Source: Bacteroidota bacterium (lineage in GTDB: Bacteria > Bacteroidota > Bacteroidia > Sphingobacteriales > Sphingobacteriaceae). From it: DNA of 50,260 nt. The position numbers were made by a program, and so were the translations under genes. Under the pieces are notes generated by a model. The model made no database searches, was not told the origin of the DNA, and saw only the letters and a program-made list of their open reading frames with translations. Location of the stretch: positions 1-50,260 of the forward strand of contig JABDHD010000016.1 of assembly GCA_013285685.1 (NCBI GenBank), in the 5' to 3' direction. Positions 1 to 8,019 of this stretch are shown here, in pieces (within the stretch, counting starts at the first letter, position 1; every line of letters begins with the position of its first letter).

Positions 1-487
1 CACCGAGTTCCTCCTGCTTCAGGTGGCATTCTTCTATCATCCGCTGAAAGCTGAGGGCCACCTCGATGGCATTCAGGTTTTCGCGCTGGATATTTTCTAT
101 CAGGGCCATTTCCAGCATCTGCTGGTCGTTAGCCGAACGCACATAAGCCGGGATATAACTTAAACCCGCCAGCTTTGAAGCACGGAAACGGCGTTCGCCC
201 GAAATAAGCTGGTAGTTGTGGGGACCTAAGCGCCGCACGGTAATGGGTTGGATAAGGCCCTGCAGCTTTATCGAGTCGGCAAGTTCGGCCAATGCCTGTT
301 CATCAAAATCAGTCCGTGGCTGAAATGGGTTGGTCTCTATCTCGGCCAGGTTTATATCACTTATCGACCCGGGGTTTGCCGTATCGCCCTGGTTTGAAAC
401 GCTCGTTTTGGTTTGATGTATATTCTCGTTATCGTTCAGCAGCGCACTTAGCCCTCTACCCAAAGCGTTTCTTTTTTCTGCACTCAT
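1..487 (-). CDS. parB: ParB chromosome-partitioning protein, N-terminal part (cut by window edge)
   Basis: This is the first 162 codons of a ParB/Spo0J-type protein; the C-terminal part lies beyond the left edge. ParB is a CTPase clamp that loads at parS sites and works with ParA in chromosome segregation. The visible part holds the N-terminal signature GRGLSALL, the ParB/Srx core with the GERRFRA box near residue 100, and the ENIQRENL motif that leads into the helix-turn-helix. It starts 3 bases after the parA stop, so the two are an operon with parA first. The start at the MSAEKRNALGRG methionine fits the family. No parS site was recognised in the window. Confidence 0.95.
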   Translation of the reverse strand, partial: MSAEKRNALGRGLSALLNDNENIHQTKTSVSNQGDTANPGSISDINLAEIETNPFQPRTDFDEQALAELADSIKLQGLIQPITVRRLGPHNYQLISGERRFRASKLAGLSYIPAYVRSANDQQMLEMALIENIQRENLNAIEVALSFQRMIEECHLKQEELG

Positions 488-490
488 TTG

Positions 491-1294
491 TTATACGGTT
501 ACTGTATTTTCCGCAGTTTCGGTTTTTACCAAACCATTCTTCCTCAAAATTTCGCGGGCCAAATTCAAATAATTTATAGCTCCTTTGCTGGTGGCATCAT
601 GCATTATTACTGATAAACCAAAGCTTGGCGCCTCGCTCAACCGCGTATTGCGCTGGATGATCGTTTCAAAAACCATATCCTCAAAATGCGTCCTTACCTC
701 TTCAACCACCTGGTTGGATAAGCGCAGCCTTACATCATACATGGTTAATAATATCCCCTCGATCTGGAGCTGGGTATTTAACCTGGATTGAACGATCTTT
801 ATGGTATTTAACAGCTTGCCCAAACCTTCCAGCGCGAAGTATTCGCACTGTACGGGGATAATTACCGAATCAGCTGCCGTTAAAGCGTTTATGGTGATGA
901 GGCCAAGGGATGGCGAGCAATCGATAATGATAAAATCATAATTGTTTTTCACCACATCCAACACCGCTTTCATCTTATACTCGCGGTCGGCCATGTTAAT
1001 CATTTCTATCTCGGCCCCAACCAGGTCAATATGTGCAGGCAGCAGATCAAGGTTCGGCGTATCCGTTTTTTGGATAGCATCCCGTGGGTCGATGTCATTG
1101 ATGATACATTCGTAAATGCTGTCTTTTATATTTCGCGGATCAAAGCCAATGCCCGAGGTAGAATTCGCCTGCGGATCAGCATCAACCAGCAAAGTCTTAA
1201 ACTCCAGCACGGCCAAACTTGCGGCCAGGTTTATGGACGATGTAGTTTTGCCAACACCGCCCTTTTGGTTGGCCAAAGCAATAATTTTACTCAT
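491..1294 (-). CDS. parA: ParA chromosome-partitioning ATPase
   Basis: A 267-residue Soj/ParA-type Walker ATPase that binds DNA non-specifically and forms the gradient along which ParB-parS complexes move. The deviant Walker A motif KGGVGKTT is at residues 11-18, followed by the switch region VDADPQANS near residue 38 and the Walker B-like IIDCSPSLG near residue 125. The length is normal for chromosomal ParA. parB follows immediately. The upstream stretch is AT-rich and carries a tandem octamer repeat; no clear -7 element was found there. Confidence 0.97.
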   Translation of the reverse strand: MSKIIALANQKGGVGKTTSSINLAASLAVLEFKTLLVDADPQANSTSGIGFDPRNIKDSIYECIINDIDPRDAIQKTDTPNLDLLPAHIDLVGAEIEMINMADREYKMKAVLDVVKNNYDFIIIDCSPSLGLITINALTAADSVIIPVQCEYFALEGLGKLLNTIKIVQSRLNTQLQIEGILLTMYDVRLRLSNQVVEEVRTHFEDMVFETIIQRNTRLSEAPSFGLSVIMHDATSKGAINYLNLAREILRKNGLVKTETAENTVTV

Positions 1295-1447
1295 TTTATA
1301 TTAAAATTTTTTATAAAAAGGTTTCTGGCGTACGAACACAATGCGTAAAAAAAACCTTGTTTTGGTGTCGTATTTAACCACGGTAAAGATAGGGTATTTA
1401 TCCTATTCAGAAATCCACAGGTTTTGGCTATTTACAAACAAAATCAG

Positions 1448-1495
1448 TTATTGAATTATTGAATTATTGAATTATTGAATTATTGAATTATTGAA
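1448..1495. repeat. Six perfect tandem copies of an 8-bp unit (TTATTGAA)
   Basis: Six uninterrupted copies of TTATTGAA fill 1448-1495 in the 346-base gap between parA and the FMN reductase gene. Imperfect fragments follow up to about 1507. The unit is not a multiple of three and lies outside genes, so copy-number change would alter spacing only. It is AT-rich and about 150 bases upstream of the parA start. The rest of the gap (1295-1640) is AT-rich with no gene that I can support. Confidence 0.9.
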
Positions 1496-1640
1496 TAAAT
1501 TATTAAAAAGACATTGATGTTTCAATTGACTGAATGAAATAACGATTTAATGACTTATTTTGCCAGGTGTTTGGAGACATTTACAAATTGTTAACGAGAT
1601 TCGACTCAAAACTCAATAATTCAAAATTCAAAATTTATAC

Positions 1641-2162
1641 ATGGTGACCATCATATCCGGCACAAACCGGCCCGGAAGCTGGACTTTAAAGCTGGCTAAA
1701 TACTACCAAAAAAGACTGCACGAAAAAGGCCTGGATGCCGGCCTGCTATCGCTTGAGCAGCTGCCGCCTAATTTGATCGAAACAGACCTTTACGGCAAGC
1801 GAAGCCAGGCCTTTGAGCCGATACAGGAGATCATCAGCAATACGGAAAAATTCCTGTTCATCATACCCGAATACAACGGCAGTTTCCCCGGCGTGCTGAA
1901 GGTATTTGTTGATGCCTGTTCCTTTCCCGATAGTTTTTATGAAAAAAAGGCCGCGCTAACCGGGTTGTCGTCAGGAAAATATGGAAACATAAGAGGCCTC
2001 GATCACTTTACCGGCGTTTGTCACTATGTGCATTTGCACTTGATGCCGCTTAAAATACACATCCCCAATATCAAGCTTGAGTTTGACGGAAACGGCGACC
2101 TGTTTAAAAAAGATACGGTTGAGTTTACCGATGAGCAGATGGATAAATTTATTGTTTTTTGA
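1641..2162 (+). CDS. NADPH-dependent FMN reductase-family oxidoreductase
   Basis: A 173-residue flavodoxin-fold protein of the NADPH-dependent FMN reductase (ChrR/azoreductase-like) family. The FMN phosphate-binding loop SGTNRPGS is at residues 6-13 and the second flavin-contact motif PEYNGSFPGVLK is near residue 76, where the family has PEYN. Such enzymes reduce flavins, quinones or azo and nitro compounds; the substrate cannot be told from sequence. It stands alone on the plus strand and faces away from parA. Length is slightly short of the usual 180-190 residues, but both flavin motifs are intact. Confidence 0.88.
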   Translation: MVTIISGTNRPGSWTLKLAKYYQKRLHEKGLDAGLLSLEQLPPNLIETDLYGKRSQAFEPIQEIISNTEKFLFIIPEYNGSFPGVLKVFVDACSFPDSFYEKKAALTGLSSGKYGNIRGLDHFTGVCHYVHLHLMPLKIHIPNIKLEFDGNGDLFKKDTVEFTDEQMDKFIVF

Positions 2163-2309
2163 TTTCATTTTTGGGGATTTCACCGATTTTGGGATGATTT
2201 CACCGATTAGTCCGGAAGTTCAAACGAAGCTGCGGCTGCGTTTCGACAAGAATTGCTTAAGCTACGCAGAAGAGTTTAACCGATTTGCCTCCTTCTTCGG
2301 ACTTTCGGA

Positions 2310-2999
2310 CTATTTCCCATTAATCAGTTTCGCCATAAAGAAAGCTGCTGCCGCGGCCAGTGCGCCTATGCATAAAACCTTTAGCGCGCCGGTAAACACG
2401 GGCTGGCCGGTTACTTTGCTTTTAAAATAGCCAAATACAAAAAGGCATACCATGGTGATTGCGCACGAATAATAAAGCGCCATTTCCGACTCATGAATAA
2501 AGAAATACGGCGAAAGCGGGATGATACCGCCAATGATATAGGATATCCCGATGGTTACGGCACTTCGACTTGCGCGGTTTGCCTCGGGTTTTTCCAGGCC
2601 GAGTTCATAACGCATCATAAAATCAACCCAGCGATCTTTGTCCTTAGCCATCTCATTGGCTATTTGGTCCTGCAAAGCCGGGGATAACCCAAATTCGGCA
2701 AATACCTCTTTCACTTCGGCCTTTTCCTGTTCAGGCACCCGCTCAACTTCCTCGTATTCGCGTTGCAGTTCCGATTTGTAATGATCAGCCTCGGTGCGGC
2801 CTGCCAAAAAACCTCCCAGGCCCATGGCGATCGAACCGGCAATAATTTCCGCAATGCCGGCGGTTACCACAATCCCGGAAGTACTGCCAGCGCCGCTCAA
2901 ACCGGCAGCAAGAGCAAAGGGCACCGTCAGGCCATCGGACATCCCGATAACAATATCGCGTATGGTATCCGAGCTTTTTAAATGATGTTCGTGATGCAT
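2310..2999 (-). CDS. VIT1/CCC1-family membrane transporter (Fe2+/Mn2+)
   Basis: A 229-residue membrane protein of the VIT1/CCC1 family, which moves ferrous iron or manganese across membranes in plants, yeasts and bacteria. The N-terminus has the family pattern IRDIVIGMSDGLTVPFALA in the first membrane helix, followed by a glycine-rich second helix. A charged cytosolic segment rich in Glu (about residues 75-140) corresponds to the metal-binding loop. Three further hydrophobic helices follow. It begins with a His-rich MHHEHH tail. Direction of transport in bacteria is not settled; iron or manganese detoxification is an inference. Confidence 0.87.
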   Translation of the reverse strand: MHHEHHLKSSDTIRDIVIGMSDGLTVPFALAAGLSGAGSTSGIVVTAGIAEIIAGSIAMGLGGFLAGRTEADHYKSELQREYEEVERVPEQEKAEVKEVFAEFGLSPALQDQIANEMAKDKDRWVDFMMRYELGLEKPEANRASRSAVTIGISYIIGGIIPLSPYFFIHESEMALYYSCAITMVCLFVFGYFKSKVTGQPVFTGALKVLCIGALAAAAAFFMAKLINGK

Positions 3000-3100
3000 C
3001 CTTAAAAGTAACAGTATTTTAGTGGCTTTTTTTGGTGAATGCTAATTTATTTTATCGTTAATTAATTGTTTAGGTGAATTACTTTTTCGGACAGCAGCCA

Positions 3101-4111
3101 TCAATATTCGATAAACACGTCATCGGTCACAGGATGACCGGTGCACGTTAATATCCATCCGGCGGCAAGGTCGGCATCGGTAAGCACATTATTTTTTACC
3201 ATTTCAACCTTGCCGCTTTTGCAAATGGCCGCGCAGGTTGAACAATCGCCAACGCGGCAGCTGTATGGCAGGGGGATATTATTTTGCAATGCAGCCTGTA
3301 ATATCGACTGGTTTTCGCCCGCCACAAAATCGTAAATCTCCCCGTTAAAATGAACCCGCACTGTTTTGGGGGGATAATTCATCGGGATAGTGCTGACCGG
3401 GATGGTTTCCAGTACAAAATTCTCTTTCCGGATTTGTCCGGCGCTGATGCCCATGTATAAAAGGGTAAGCCGGATCATCCGCATATATTCAAATGGCCCG
3501 CAGGTATAAAATTCGGCGCTATCCTGGCTGAATTTTGCATTTTCGTTTACGAGCTTTTCGAGCGACTGATTTGTGAGCCGTTTGCCTTCGCTGCTAAGCA
3601 AGTGAATGATTTTCAGGCGTCCGGGATGTTGCTCCGCGAGAGCAGCTAAGTCGTCTTTGAACAAGATCGACTCGTTATTTTGATTACTGTAGATCAGCGT
3701 AATATTGCCTTTATGCGGATAAGCCAACAAGGCCTTTAACTGGGAAAACATGGGCACGATGCCGCTGCCGGCGGCAAGGAGGAAAATGTCCTTTTCTTTT
3801 TCAAAATCGGTAATGACGAAGCGGCCCGCAGGTTCCACCGCATTCAAAATGTCGCCGGGTTTTATTTTGGCTAAAAGATAGCGCGATATCTCGCCGTTGG
3901 CGATACGTTTAACGGTGATGGAAAGTAACTCTTCTGCCGGCGATGAGCTAAGTGAATAGGAGCGGCGGATCTCTTCATGATGATGGTCGAAAACTAAGGT
4001 GATGAATTGCCCTGCTTTATACCGGATTTTTTTGCCCGCCATTTCAGCAAGATAGAATGTCGCGGCATCTGGCAACTCCCATTTGATGGCTTCGACCCTT
4101 AACTGCAGCAT
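3101..4111 (-). CDS. Flavin ferredoxin reductase with C-terminal 2Fe-2S domain (PaaE/HmpA-like)
   Basis: A 336-residue electron-transfer protein with an N-terminal ferredoxin-NADP reductase module and a C-terminal plant-type ferredoxin. The FAD-binding motif RSYSLSSSP is near residue 50, the NAD(P)-binding GSGIVPMFSQLKALL stretch near residue 115, and the [2Fe-2S] ligand pattern CRVGDCSTCAAIC near residue 285 with a fourth cysteine near residue 322 (LTCTGHP). This layout matches PaaE of phenylacetyl-CoA epoxidase and other monooxygenase reductases. No oxygenase subunits lie nearby, so the partner is unknown. It lies 5 bases after a quinone oxidoreductase gene on the same strand and is probably cotranscribed with it. 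Confidence 0.88.
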   Translation of the reverse strand: MLQLRVEAIKWELPDAATFYLAEMAGKKIRYKAGQFITLVFDHHHEEIRRSYSLSSSPAEELLSITVKRIANGEISRYLLAKIKPGDILNAVEPAGRFVITDFEKEKDIFLLAAGSGIVPMFSQLKALLAYPHKGNITLIYSNQNNESILFKDDLAALAEQHPGRLKIIHLLSSEGKRLTNQSLEKLVNENAKFSQDSAEFYTCGPFEYMRMIRLTLLYMGISAGQIRKENFVLETIPVSTIPMNYPPKTVRVHFNGEIYDFVAGENQSILQAALQNNIPLPYSCRVGDCSTCAAICKSGKVEMVKNNVLTDADLAAGWILTCTGHPVTDDVFIEY

Positions 4112-4116
4112 CCCCG

Positions 4117-5112
4117 TCAGCAGCTAAGCACGATTTTACCAAACTGCGTTGAATGTTCCATTTTGGCGACTGCCTTTTCCGCATCGGCGAGCGCAAACAC
4201 CGCATCGATCACCGGCGCCACCTGGTGCAGATTCAAAAAATCAACCATGGCTTTAAAATCGGCTGGGCTGCCCATCATTGTGCCGATAATTTGCAATTGC
4301 CGCCAGAATATTTTACGCCCGTTTAATGGCGGGATATTCCCGGCTGTGCCGCCAAATAGCACGATACGCCCACCGGGATTGCAAAGATCGGGCAGTTTGG
4401 CAAAACCATCGCCCAGCGCGCTGTCTATAATCACATCAAAGCCGCCTGCCAGGTGCTGCAATTGCCCTGCCCAATCCTGCGCATGGTAATTTACACCCGC
4501 CGAGGCGCCCAACTGCCTGGCTGCATTTATCTTATCGCCCGATCCTGAAGTAACAAAAACCTTGCAGCCCGCCGCTACCGCCCATTGTAACGCAAAAGCC
4601 CCCGTGCCGCTGCCCACGCCTGTGATGAGCACTTTGTCGCCTTTTTTTGCTTTTCCTTTAACGAAAAGCGCCCGATAAGAGGTTAGCCCCGCCAGCGGAA
4701 TGGCTGCCGCCTGTTCCCAGGTCAAATGAGCAGGTTTCGGGAAGATTTGGTCGGCCCTTACTTTCACATATTCGGCAAAAGTGCCATTATCCGGCAGACC
4801 CAATATCTTAAAATCGTCGGATTGGAAATGCTCGTCATCGCCCCATCCGTAGCCAGGGTTAATGATCACTTCATTGTCTAACAAATAATTGTCTTTTTCA
4901 TCCCCGACTGCATAAACGATGCCCGCGCCATCCGAGCCTAAAACGATGGGATATTTTATCCCGGCATATTTGCCGATGGTTATCCAATAATCCCGGCGGT
5001 TTAACGCCGCTGCCTTTAGCTTTACCAAAACTTCGCCCGGCTTTACGGTGGGTTTTTCAACTTCTTTTAATACAAGCGGCTTGTCGGCCGCTTCAAGAAC
5101 AATTGCTTTCAT
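4117..5112 (-). CDS. Zinc-type alcohol dehydrogenase / quinone oxidoreductase family (MDR)
   Basis: A 331-residue medium-chain dehydrogenase/reductase. The N-terminal GroES-like domain has ALNRRDYWITIGKY and PIVLGSDGAGIV, and the Rossmann fold has the nucleotide-binding motif GVGSGTGAFALQ near residue 166. The cysteine ligands of zinc-dependent alcohol dehydrogenases are not evident, which fits the zinc-free quinone-oxidoreductase branch. It uses NAD(P)H to reduce quinones or activated double bonds; the substrate is unknown. The ferredoxin reductase gene follows after 5 bases. Confidence 0.87.
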   Translation of the reverse strand: MKAIVLEAADKPLVLKEVEKPTVKPGEVLVKLKAAALNRRDYWITIGKYAGIKYPIVLGSDGAGIVYAVGDEKDNYLLDNEVIINPGYGWGDDEHFQSDDFKILGLPDNGTFAEYVKVRADQIFPKPAHLTWEQAAAIPLAGLTSYRALFVKGKAKKGDKVLITGVGSGTGAFALQWAVAAGCKVFVTSGSGDKINAARQLGASAGVNYHAQDWAGQLQHLAGGFDVIIDSALGDGFAKLPDLCNPGGRIVLFGGTAGNIPPLNGRKIFWRQLQIIGTMMGSPADFKAMVDFLNLHQVAPVIDAVFALADAEKAVAKMEHSTQFGKIVLSC

Positions 5113-5173
5113 TGTCTGAACCGTTGATTGATCTGATTTTTTTGATTAAACTGATTGAATATAAAAACTAAAA

Positions 5174-5246
5174 CGGCAGGACTTCTAGTCCCGCCGGTGT
5201 TTAGATAATTGGTTACCGCTATTGTTCCCCCGCCATTTGGCGGGGG
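5174..5246. repeat. Two intergenic hairpins between sod and the quinone oxidoreductase gene
   Basis: A perfect 8-bp stem with a 4-base loop (CCCCCGCC, ATTT, GGCGGGGG) spans 5227-5246, ten bases after the superoxide dismutase stop on the minus strand. A second, one-mismatch hairpin lies at about 5175-5196 (GGCAGGACT against AGTCCCGCC). The GC-rich stem could end sod transcription, although no clear T-run follows. It may also be a dispersed palindromic repeat. Confidence 0.6.
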
Positions 5247-5255
5247 TTAGGGGGT

Positions 5256-5861
5256 TTACGCTTTGCTATACAACTCCGCAACGTGGTTCCAGTTCACCAC
5301 GTTCCATATGGCGCCGAGATATTCAGGACGGCGGTTTTGATATTTCAGATAATAAGCATGTTCCCACACGTCAATACCAAAAATGGGGGTACCCTTTACT
5401 TCGGCGATGTCCATCAGGGGGTTATCCTGGTTGGGGGTTGAAGTTACGGCCAATTTCTTATCAGGGGTAACAATAAGCCATGCCCAGCCGGAGCCAAAGC
5501 GGGTAGCGCCTGCATCGCTAATTTTGGTTTTAAAGTCGGCGAAGTTGCCGAATGCGCCGTTTATGGCATCGGCCAGGGCTCCTGTCGGTTCGCCGCCGCC
5601 GCCCGGAGCTAAAACCGTCCAGAACAGGCTGTGATTATAATGGCCGCCGCCATTGTTGCGCACCGGCATCGGGAACTTTGAAATATTTTTGATAATCTCG
5701 TCAATGCTCCAGTCGGCTTCGGGCTTCCCTTCGAGCGCTTTATTTAAATTGGTAACATAAGCCTGGTGATGTTTGCCATGGTGAATTTCCATGGTCATTT
5801 TATCAATAGTAGGTTCCAATGCGTCAGTAGCGTATGGTAACGCCGGTAGTGTAAATGCCAT
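5256..5861 (-). CDS. sodA: Superoxide dismutase, Mn/Fe family
   Basis: A 201-residue superoxide dismutase that converts superoxide to peroxide and oxygen. Metal ligands are visible as His27 ([11 protein letters not shown]), His77 ([11 protein letters not shown]), Asp164 and His168 (DVWEHAYY). The glycine in GGGHYNHS and the glutamine in TPNQDNPL are the pattern usually seen in Mn-type enzymes, so Mn or cambialistic use is likely. The start at 5861 ([10 protein letters not shown]) is chosen because homologues begin there and because a -7 promoter element at 5896-5903 lies upstream of it; the longer frame reaching 5933 would place the start upstream of that promoter. No signal peptide is present, so it is cytoplasmic. 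Confidence 0.95.
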   Translation of the reverse strand: MAFTLPALPYATDALEPTIDKMTMEIHHGKHHQAYVTNLNKALEGKPEADWSIDEIIKNISKFPMPVRNNGGGHYNHSLFWTVLAPGGGGEPTGALADAINGAFGNFADFKTKISDAGATRFGSGWAWLIVTPDKKLAVTSTPNQDNPLMDIAEVKGTPIFGIDVWEHAYYLKYQNRRPEYLGAIWNVVNWNHVAELYSKA

Positions 5862-5895
5862 AACGAATAGTTTTAAGTTTAATGAAAGTGTGTAA

Positions 5896-5903
5896 CAAAT
5901 ATA
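5896..5903 (-). promoter_or_regulatory. Bacteroidota -7 promoter element for sod
   Basis: TATATTTG on the minus strand matches the Bacteroidota -7 consensus TAnnTTTG exactly. It leaves a leader of about 30 bases before the chosen ATG at 5861. No convincing -33 TTTG at the usual 19-21 base spacing was found, so the call rests on the -7 box and position. Confidence 0.55.
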
Positions 5904-5944
5904 AATGCTTGAATATGATTTTTGTTCTTGCAAATGTAAATTTT

Positions 5945-6067
5945 AGTTCACTAGTTCACTGGTTCATTGGTTCATTGGTGGTTAGCGGGTTACCCGCATA
6001 AGCGAATTCGACGAAAGGTTCACGAACTTTTTACTAATGAACTAATGAACCAGTGAACCAATGAACT
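5945..6067. repeat. Long imperfect inverted repeat between tadA and sod
   Basis: The left arm (5945-5978) and the right arm (6033-6067) are nearly exact reverse complements built from the recurring word GTTCATTGGTTCACT. A small GC-rich hairpin (GCGGG, TTA, CCCGC at 5985-5997) lies between them. The right arm runs into the tadA stop codon (6066-6068). On the minus strand the structure follows tadA and precedes sod, so it probably ends tadA transcription. Similar stop-codon-overlapping repeats recur in the window. Confidence 0.75.
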
Positions 6068-6536
6068 ACTTCCGCTTACTCCTGAAAAACTCCCGCACCA
6101 ACCCGGCGCATTCATTTTCCATTATTCCCCCGGCGATCACTGTTTTGGGATGCGTTATTTTTTGGTTCAGCCGGCCAAAACCCAGTTTGGTATCGTACGC
6201 GCCAAAAACAATACGCGCCAGCTGGAACCAGTAACAGGCGCCGGCGCACATTACGCAGGGTTCCATCGTTACATAAAGCGTACATTCGGGCAGGTACTTG
6301 CCGCCAATAAAATTAGCGGCGGCGGTTAGCGCCTGCATTTCCGCATGGGCCGAAACATCGTTTAGACGCTCGGTAAGGTTATGTCCCCGGCCTATGATTC
6401 TTCCCTTGCAAACCACAATGGCGCCAATAGGTATTTCATCTTCCGCCAAAGCAAGTTTAGCTTCCCGAATAGCCTCATTCATAAAAAATTCATCGGGCGA
6501 AACAGCGGGCTCGTCGCCGAAACTTACGTACCTCAT
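6066..6536 (-). CDS. tadA: tRNA-adenosine(34) deaminase TadA-like
   Basis: A 156-residue cytidine/deoxycytidylate-deaminase-fold enzyme that converts A34 to inosine in tRNA-Arg(ACG). The zinc site is complete: HAE at residues 64-66 with the catalytic Glu66, and PCVMC with Cys94 and Cys97. The segment GAIVVCKGRIIGRGHN and the FG.YD..LG pattern are typical. The start shares one base with the csaA stop (TAATG), which supports translational coupling. The N-terminal 18 residues are longer than in E. coli TadA, so an internal start at Met19 is possible. Confidence 0.9.
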   Translation of the reverse strand: MRYVSFGDEPAVSPDEFFMNEAIREAKLALAEDEIPIGAIVVCKGRIIGRGHNLTERLNDVSAHAEMQALTAAANFIGGKYLPECTLYVTMEPCVMCAGACYWFQLARIVFGAYDTKLGFGRLNQKITHPKTVIAGGIMENECAGLVREFFRSKRK

Positions 6537-6871
6537 TATATCAGTTTACTCCCATTCGGGACAGGTTTGTCAACAGATGCCAAAACAATATCCCCGTTTT
6601 CATCGGCAAAACCCGTTACCAGGAACTCAGACATGAAATTAGCGACTTGCTTAGGTGGAAAATTTATTACGCCAACGATCTGCCTTCCTGGCAATTGTTC
6701 TTTAGTATAATGTTTGGTTACCTGCGCGCTTGATCTTTTTATGCCGAACGGGCCAAAATCAACGGTTAGCTTATAGGCGGGTTTCCGGGCCTCCGGAAAA
6801 TCAGCCGCATCAATGATCGTCCCGACACGGAGCTCTGCTTTTTCAAAATCATGCCAGGCAATCGTTTCCAT
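6536..6871 (-). CDS. csaA: CsaA-like tRNA-binding-domain protein
   Basis: A 111-residue stand-alone tRNA-binding OB-fold protein of the CsaA family, known in Bacillus as a secretion-related chaperone with tRNA-binding ability. The family pattern FEKAELRVGTI is near the N-terminus, followed by KLTVDFG, LPGRQIVGVINFPPKQV and VPNGSKLI at the C-terminus. The length matches the family. The start ATG at 6871 lies four bases downstream of a -7 box, which predicts a leaderless transcript. tadA follows with a one-base overlap. Confidence 0.92.
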   Translation of the reverse strand: METIAWHDFEKAELRVGTIIDAADFPEARKPAYKLTVDFGPFGIKRSSAQVTKHYTKEQLPGRQIVGVINFPPKQVANFMSEFLVTGFADENGDIVLASVDKPVPNGSKLI

Positions 6872-6875
6872 GCCG

Positions 6876-6883
6876 CAAAGGTA
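6876..6883 (-). promoter_or_regulatory. -7 promoter element abutting the csaA start
   Basis: TACCTTTG on the minus strand matches TAnnTTTG exactly and is separated from the csaA ATG by four bases (CGGC). Transcription normally begins about 5-7 bases after this box, which would place the first nucleotide at or within the ATG. Confidence 0.6.
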
Positions 6884-6940
6884 AAAACCAAACCCTTTTT
6901 CCCGATTTTTTATTTTGTGGTTTTAAAACGTTTAAGTATT

Positions 6941-6948
6941 TACCTTTG
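6941..6948 (+). promoter_or_regulatory. -7 promoter element for the NTF2-like gene
   Basis: TACCTTTG on the plus strand matches the Bacteroidota -7 box and lies 40 bases before the ATG at 6989. A TTTG about 23 bases upstream (6914-6917) could be a -33 element, with slightly long spacing. It supports choosing the 6989 start over an in-frame ATG at 6851, which lies upstream of this promoter. Confidence 0.5.
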
Positions 6949-6988
6949 CGTGCTGAATGACAACGGCCTTTTGACATATTTTAAGATT

Positions 6989-7546
6989 ATGGTGAAACGT
7001 TTCCGCTTTTTATTGGCTTTTAGTTTTCTTGCAGCGATACTATTCGTCAAAATATCCCCTGTAAATGCCAGTGAATTCAGCTTTGGCCGGCACGCAGCAT
7101 TCAAGTCAATTAAAATACCGGTTTTCGATACCATTCCTCCTGCCGATGTAATGGACGTGGTTTCCGCGGCCATTAATGCCGTAAATTCATTTGATATCGC
7201 TGCCGTTGCCGATCTGTATACGCCGAACGCCGTAATTGCCGATGACGAGGCGCCTTATTCGTGGAATGGGCCGACCGCCGGCGTACAATGGATAAACGCT
7301 GTGGAAAAGGCATGTAAGGAAAATCGCCTGAGCAAACTGAAGGGCGTAATTGAACCCATAAATCTTTACCAGCTGTCAACCGATAATTGTTATATTGTTG
7401 TGCCGGTAAGCTATACAGGCACCTTGCCGGGGAAGCAGGGCTTTGCAGTTAAAGGGGCCTTTACCTTTGTACTGCGCCGGGTTAACGACAAATGGCTGAT
7501 TAAAAGCCAGGCCTGGATGCAGCAAAAAGCAATAACCGGGGGTTAG
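6989..7546 (+). CDS. Secreted NTF2-like / SnoaL-like protein
   Basis: A 185-residue protein with an N-terminal signal sequence (MVKRFRFLLAFSFLAAILFV, processing probably after VNASE) and an NTF2-like fold. Visible family traits are the segment AAINAVNSFDIAAVADLYTPNAVIADDE, with an acidic pair in the cone-shaped pocket, and the C-terminal FTFVLRRVNDKWLIKSQAW. This resembles DUF4440/SnoaL-like proteins, which are small-molecule-binding or isomerase-like; no specific function can be given. The start follows a likely promoter; the reading frame is open further upstream to 6851. Confidence 0.78.
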   Translation: MVKRFRFLLAFSFLAAILFVKISPVNASEFSFGRHAAFKSIKIPVFDTIPPADVMDVVSAAINAVNSFDIAAVADLYTPNAVIADDEAPYSWNGPTAGVQWINAVEKACKENRLSKLKGVIEPINLYQLSTDNCYIVVPVSYTGTLPGKQGFAVKGAFTFVLRRVNDKWLIKSQAWMQQKAITGG

Positions 7547-7636
7547 TTTTAAGTCAAAAGCCGAAGATGTCTTTAATCGGGCGCATAAGATTGCGGCTCA
7601 AAACCAATATTTGCCGACAGCTATAATATTCTTCAA

Positions 7637-7957
7637 TTGTCCAATCTCCTTTTCGTTTGCAGCAAAAATCAATGGCGCAGCCCTACTGCCGAAGCACTGT
7701 TTAAAAACAATCCGATTCATAAAGCGCGTTCGGCGGGAACAAGCGAAAAGGCCCGGATCAGGGTAAATGAAAAGATGCTGTTTTGGGCCGACGTTGTTTT
7801 TGTGATGGAACGTCGGCATAAACAATTGCTTAATGAGCGCTTTCCGTTGGCGCTGGTCAACAAAGAAATTGTTGTTTTGGAGATAGAAGACGACTATCAG
7901 TTTGGCGACGCGGAACTGCTGGAGCTTCTGAAAGACAGTTTAAAGGGGTACCTTTAA
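7637..7957 (+). CDS. Small low-molecular-weight protein tyrosine phosphatase-like protein (TTG start)
   Basis: A 106-residue protein with the phosphate-binding loop of low-molecular-weight tyrosine phosphatases: Cys8 and Arg14 in VCSKNQWRSPTAE. The order of SAGT, the RVNEKMLFWADVVFVME segment and a C-terminal acidic EDDYQFGD stretch that may supply the general acid fits a short phosphatase subfamily seen in Bacteroidota. Classical members are about 150 residues. The start is TTG: there is no in-frame ATG between the upstream stop at 7586 and this codon, and the P-loop must stay near the N-terminus. Confidence 0.8.
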   Translation: MSNLLFVCSKNQWRSPTAEALFKNNPIHKARSAGTSEKARIRVNEKMLFWADVVFVMERRHKQLLNERFPLALVNKEIVVLEIEDDYQFGDAELLELLKDSLKGYL

Positions 7958-7964
7958 ATAAAAA

Positions 7965-7997
7965 AAACTTACGAAGTCTTCAAGACTTCGTAAGTTT
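7965..7997. terminator. Bidirectional hairpin terminator
   Basis: A perfect 14-bp stem with a 5-base loop (AAACTTACGAAGTC, TTCAA, GACTTCGTAAGTTT) lies between the stop of the phosphatase gene (7957, plus) and the stop of the SPW-protein gene (8020, minus). An A-run on the left and a short T-run on the right suit termination from both sides. Confidence 0.85.
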
Positions 7998-8019
7998 CAA
8001 TTGTGCTTTAAGCAATATC

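Noticed and set aside
1448..1495. Possible CRISPR-like or iteron array
   Set aside because: The unit is 8 bp with no spacers, no cas genes and no replication initiator gene nearby; simple tandem repeat is enough.
2176..2208. Two direct copies of GATTTCACCGATT 20 bases apart after the FMN reductase gene
   Set aside because: Two short copies with no symmetry or promoter nearby; too little to support a function.
5862..5933. N-terminal extension of the superoxide dismutase
   Set aside because: The extra 24 residues are not a signal peptide or family-like, and a -7 promoter box lies inside this stretch.
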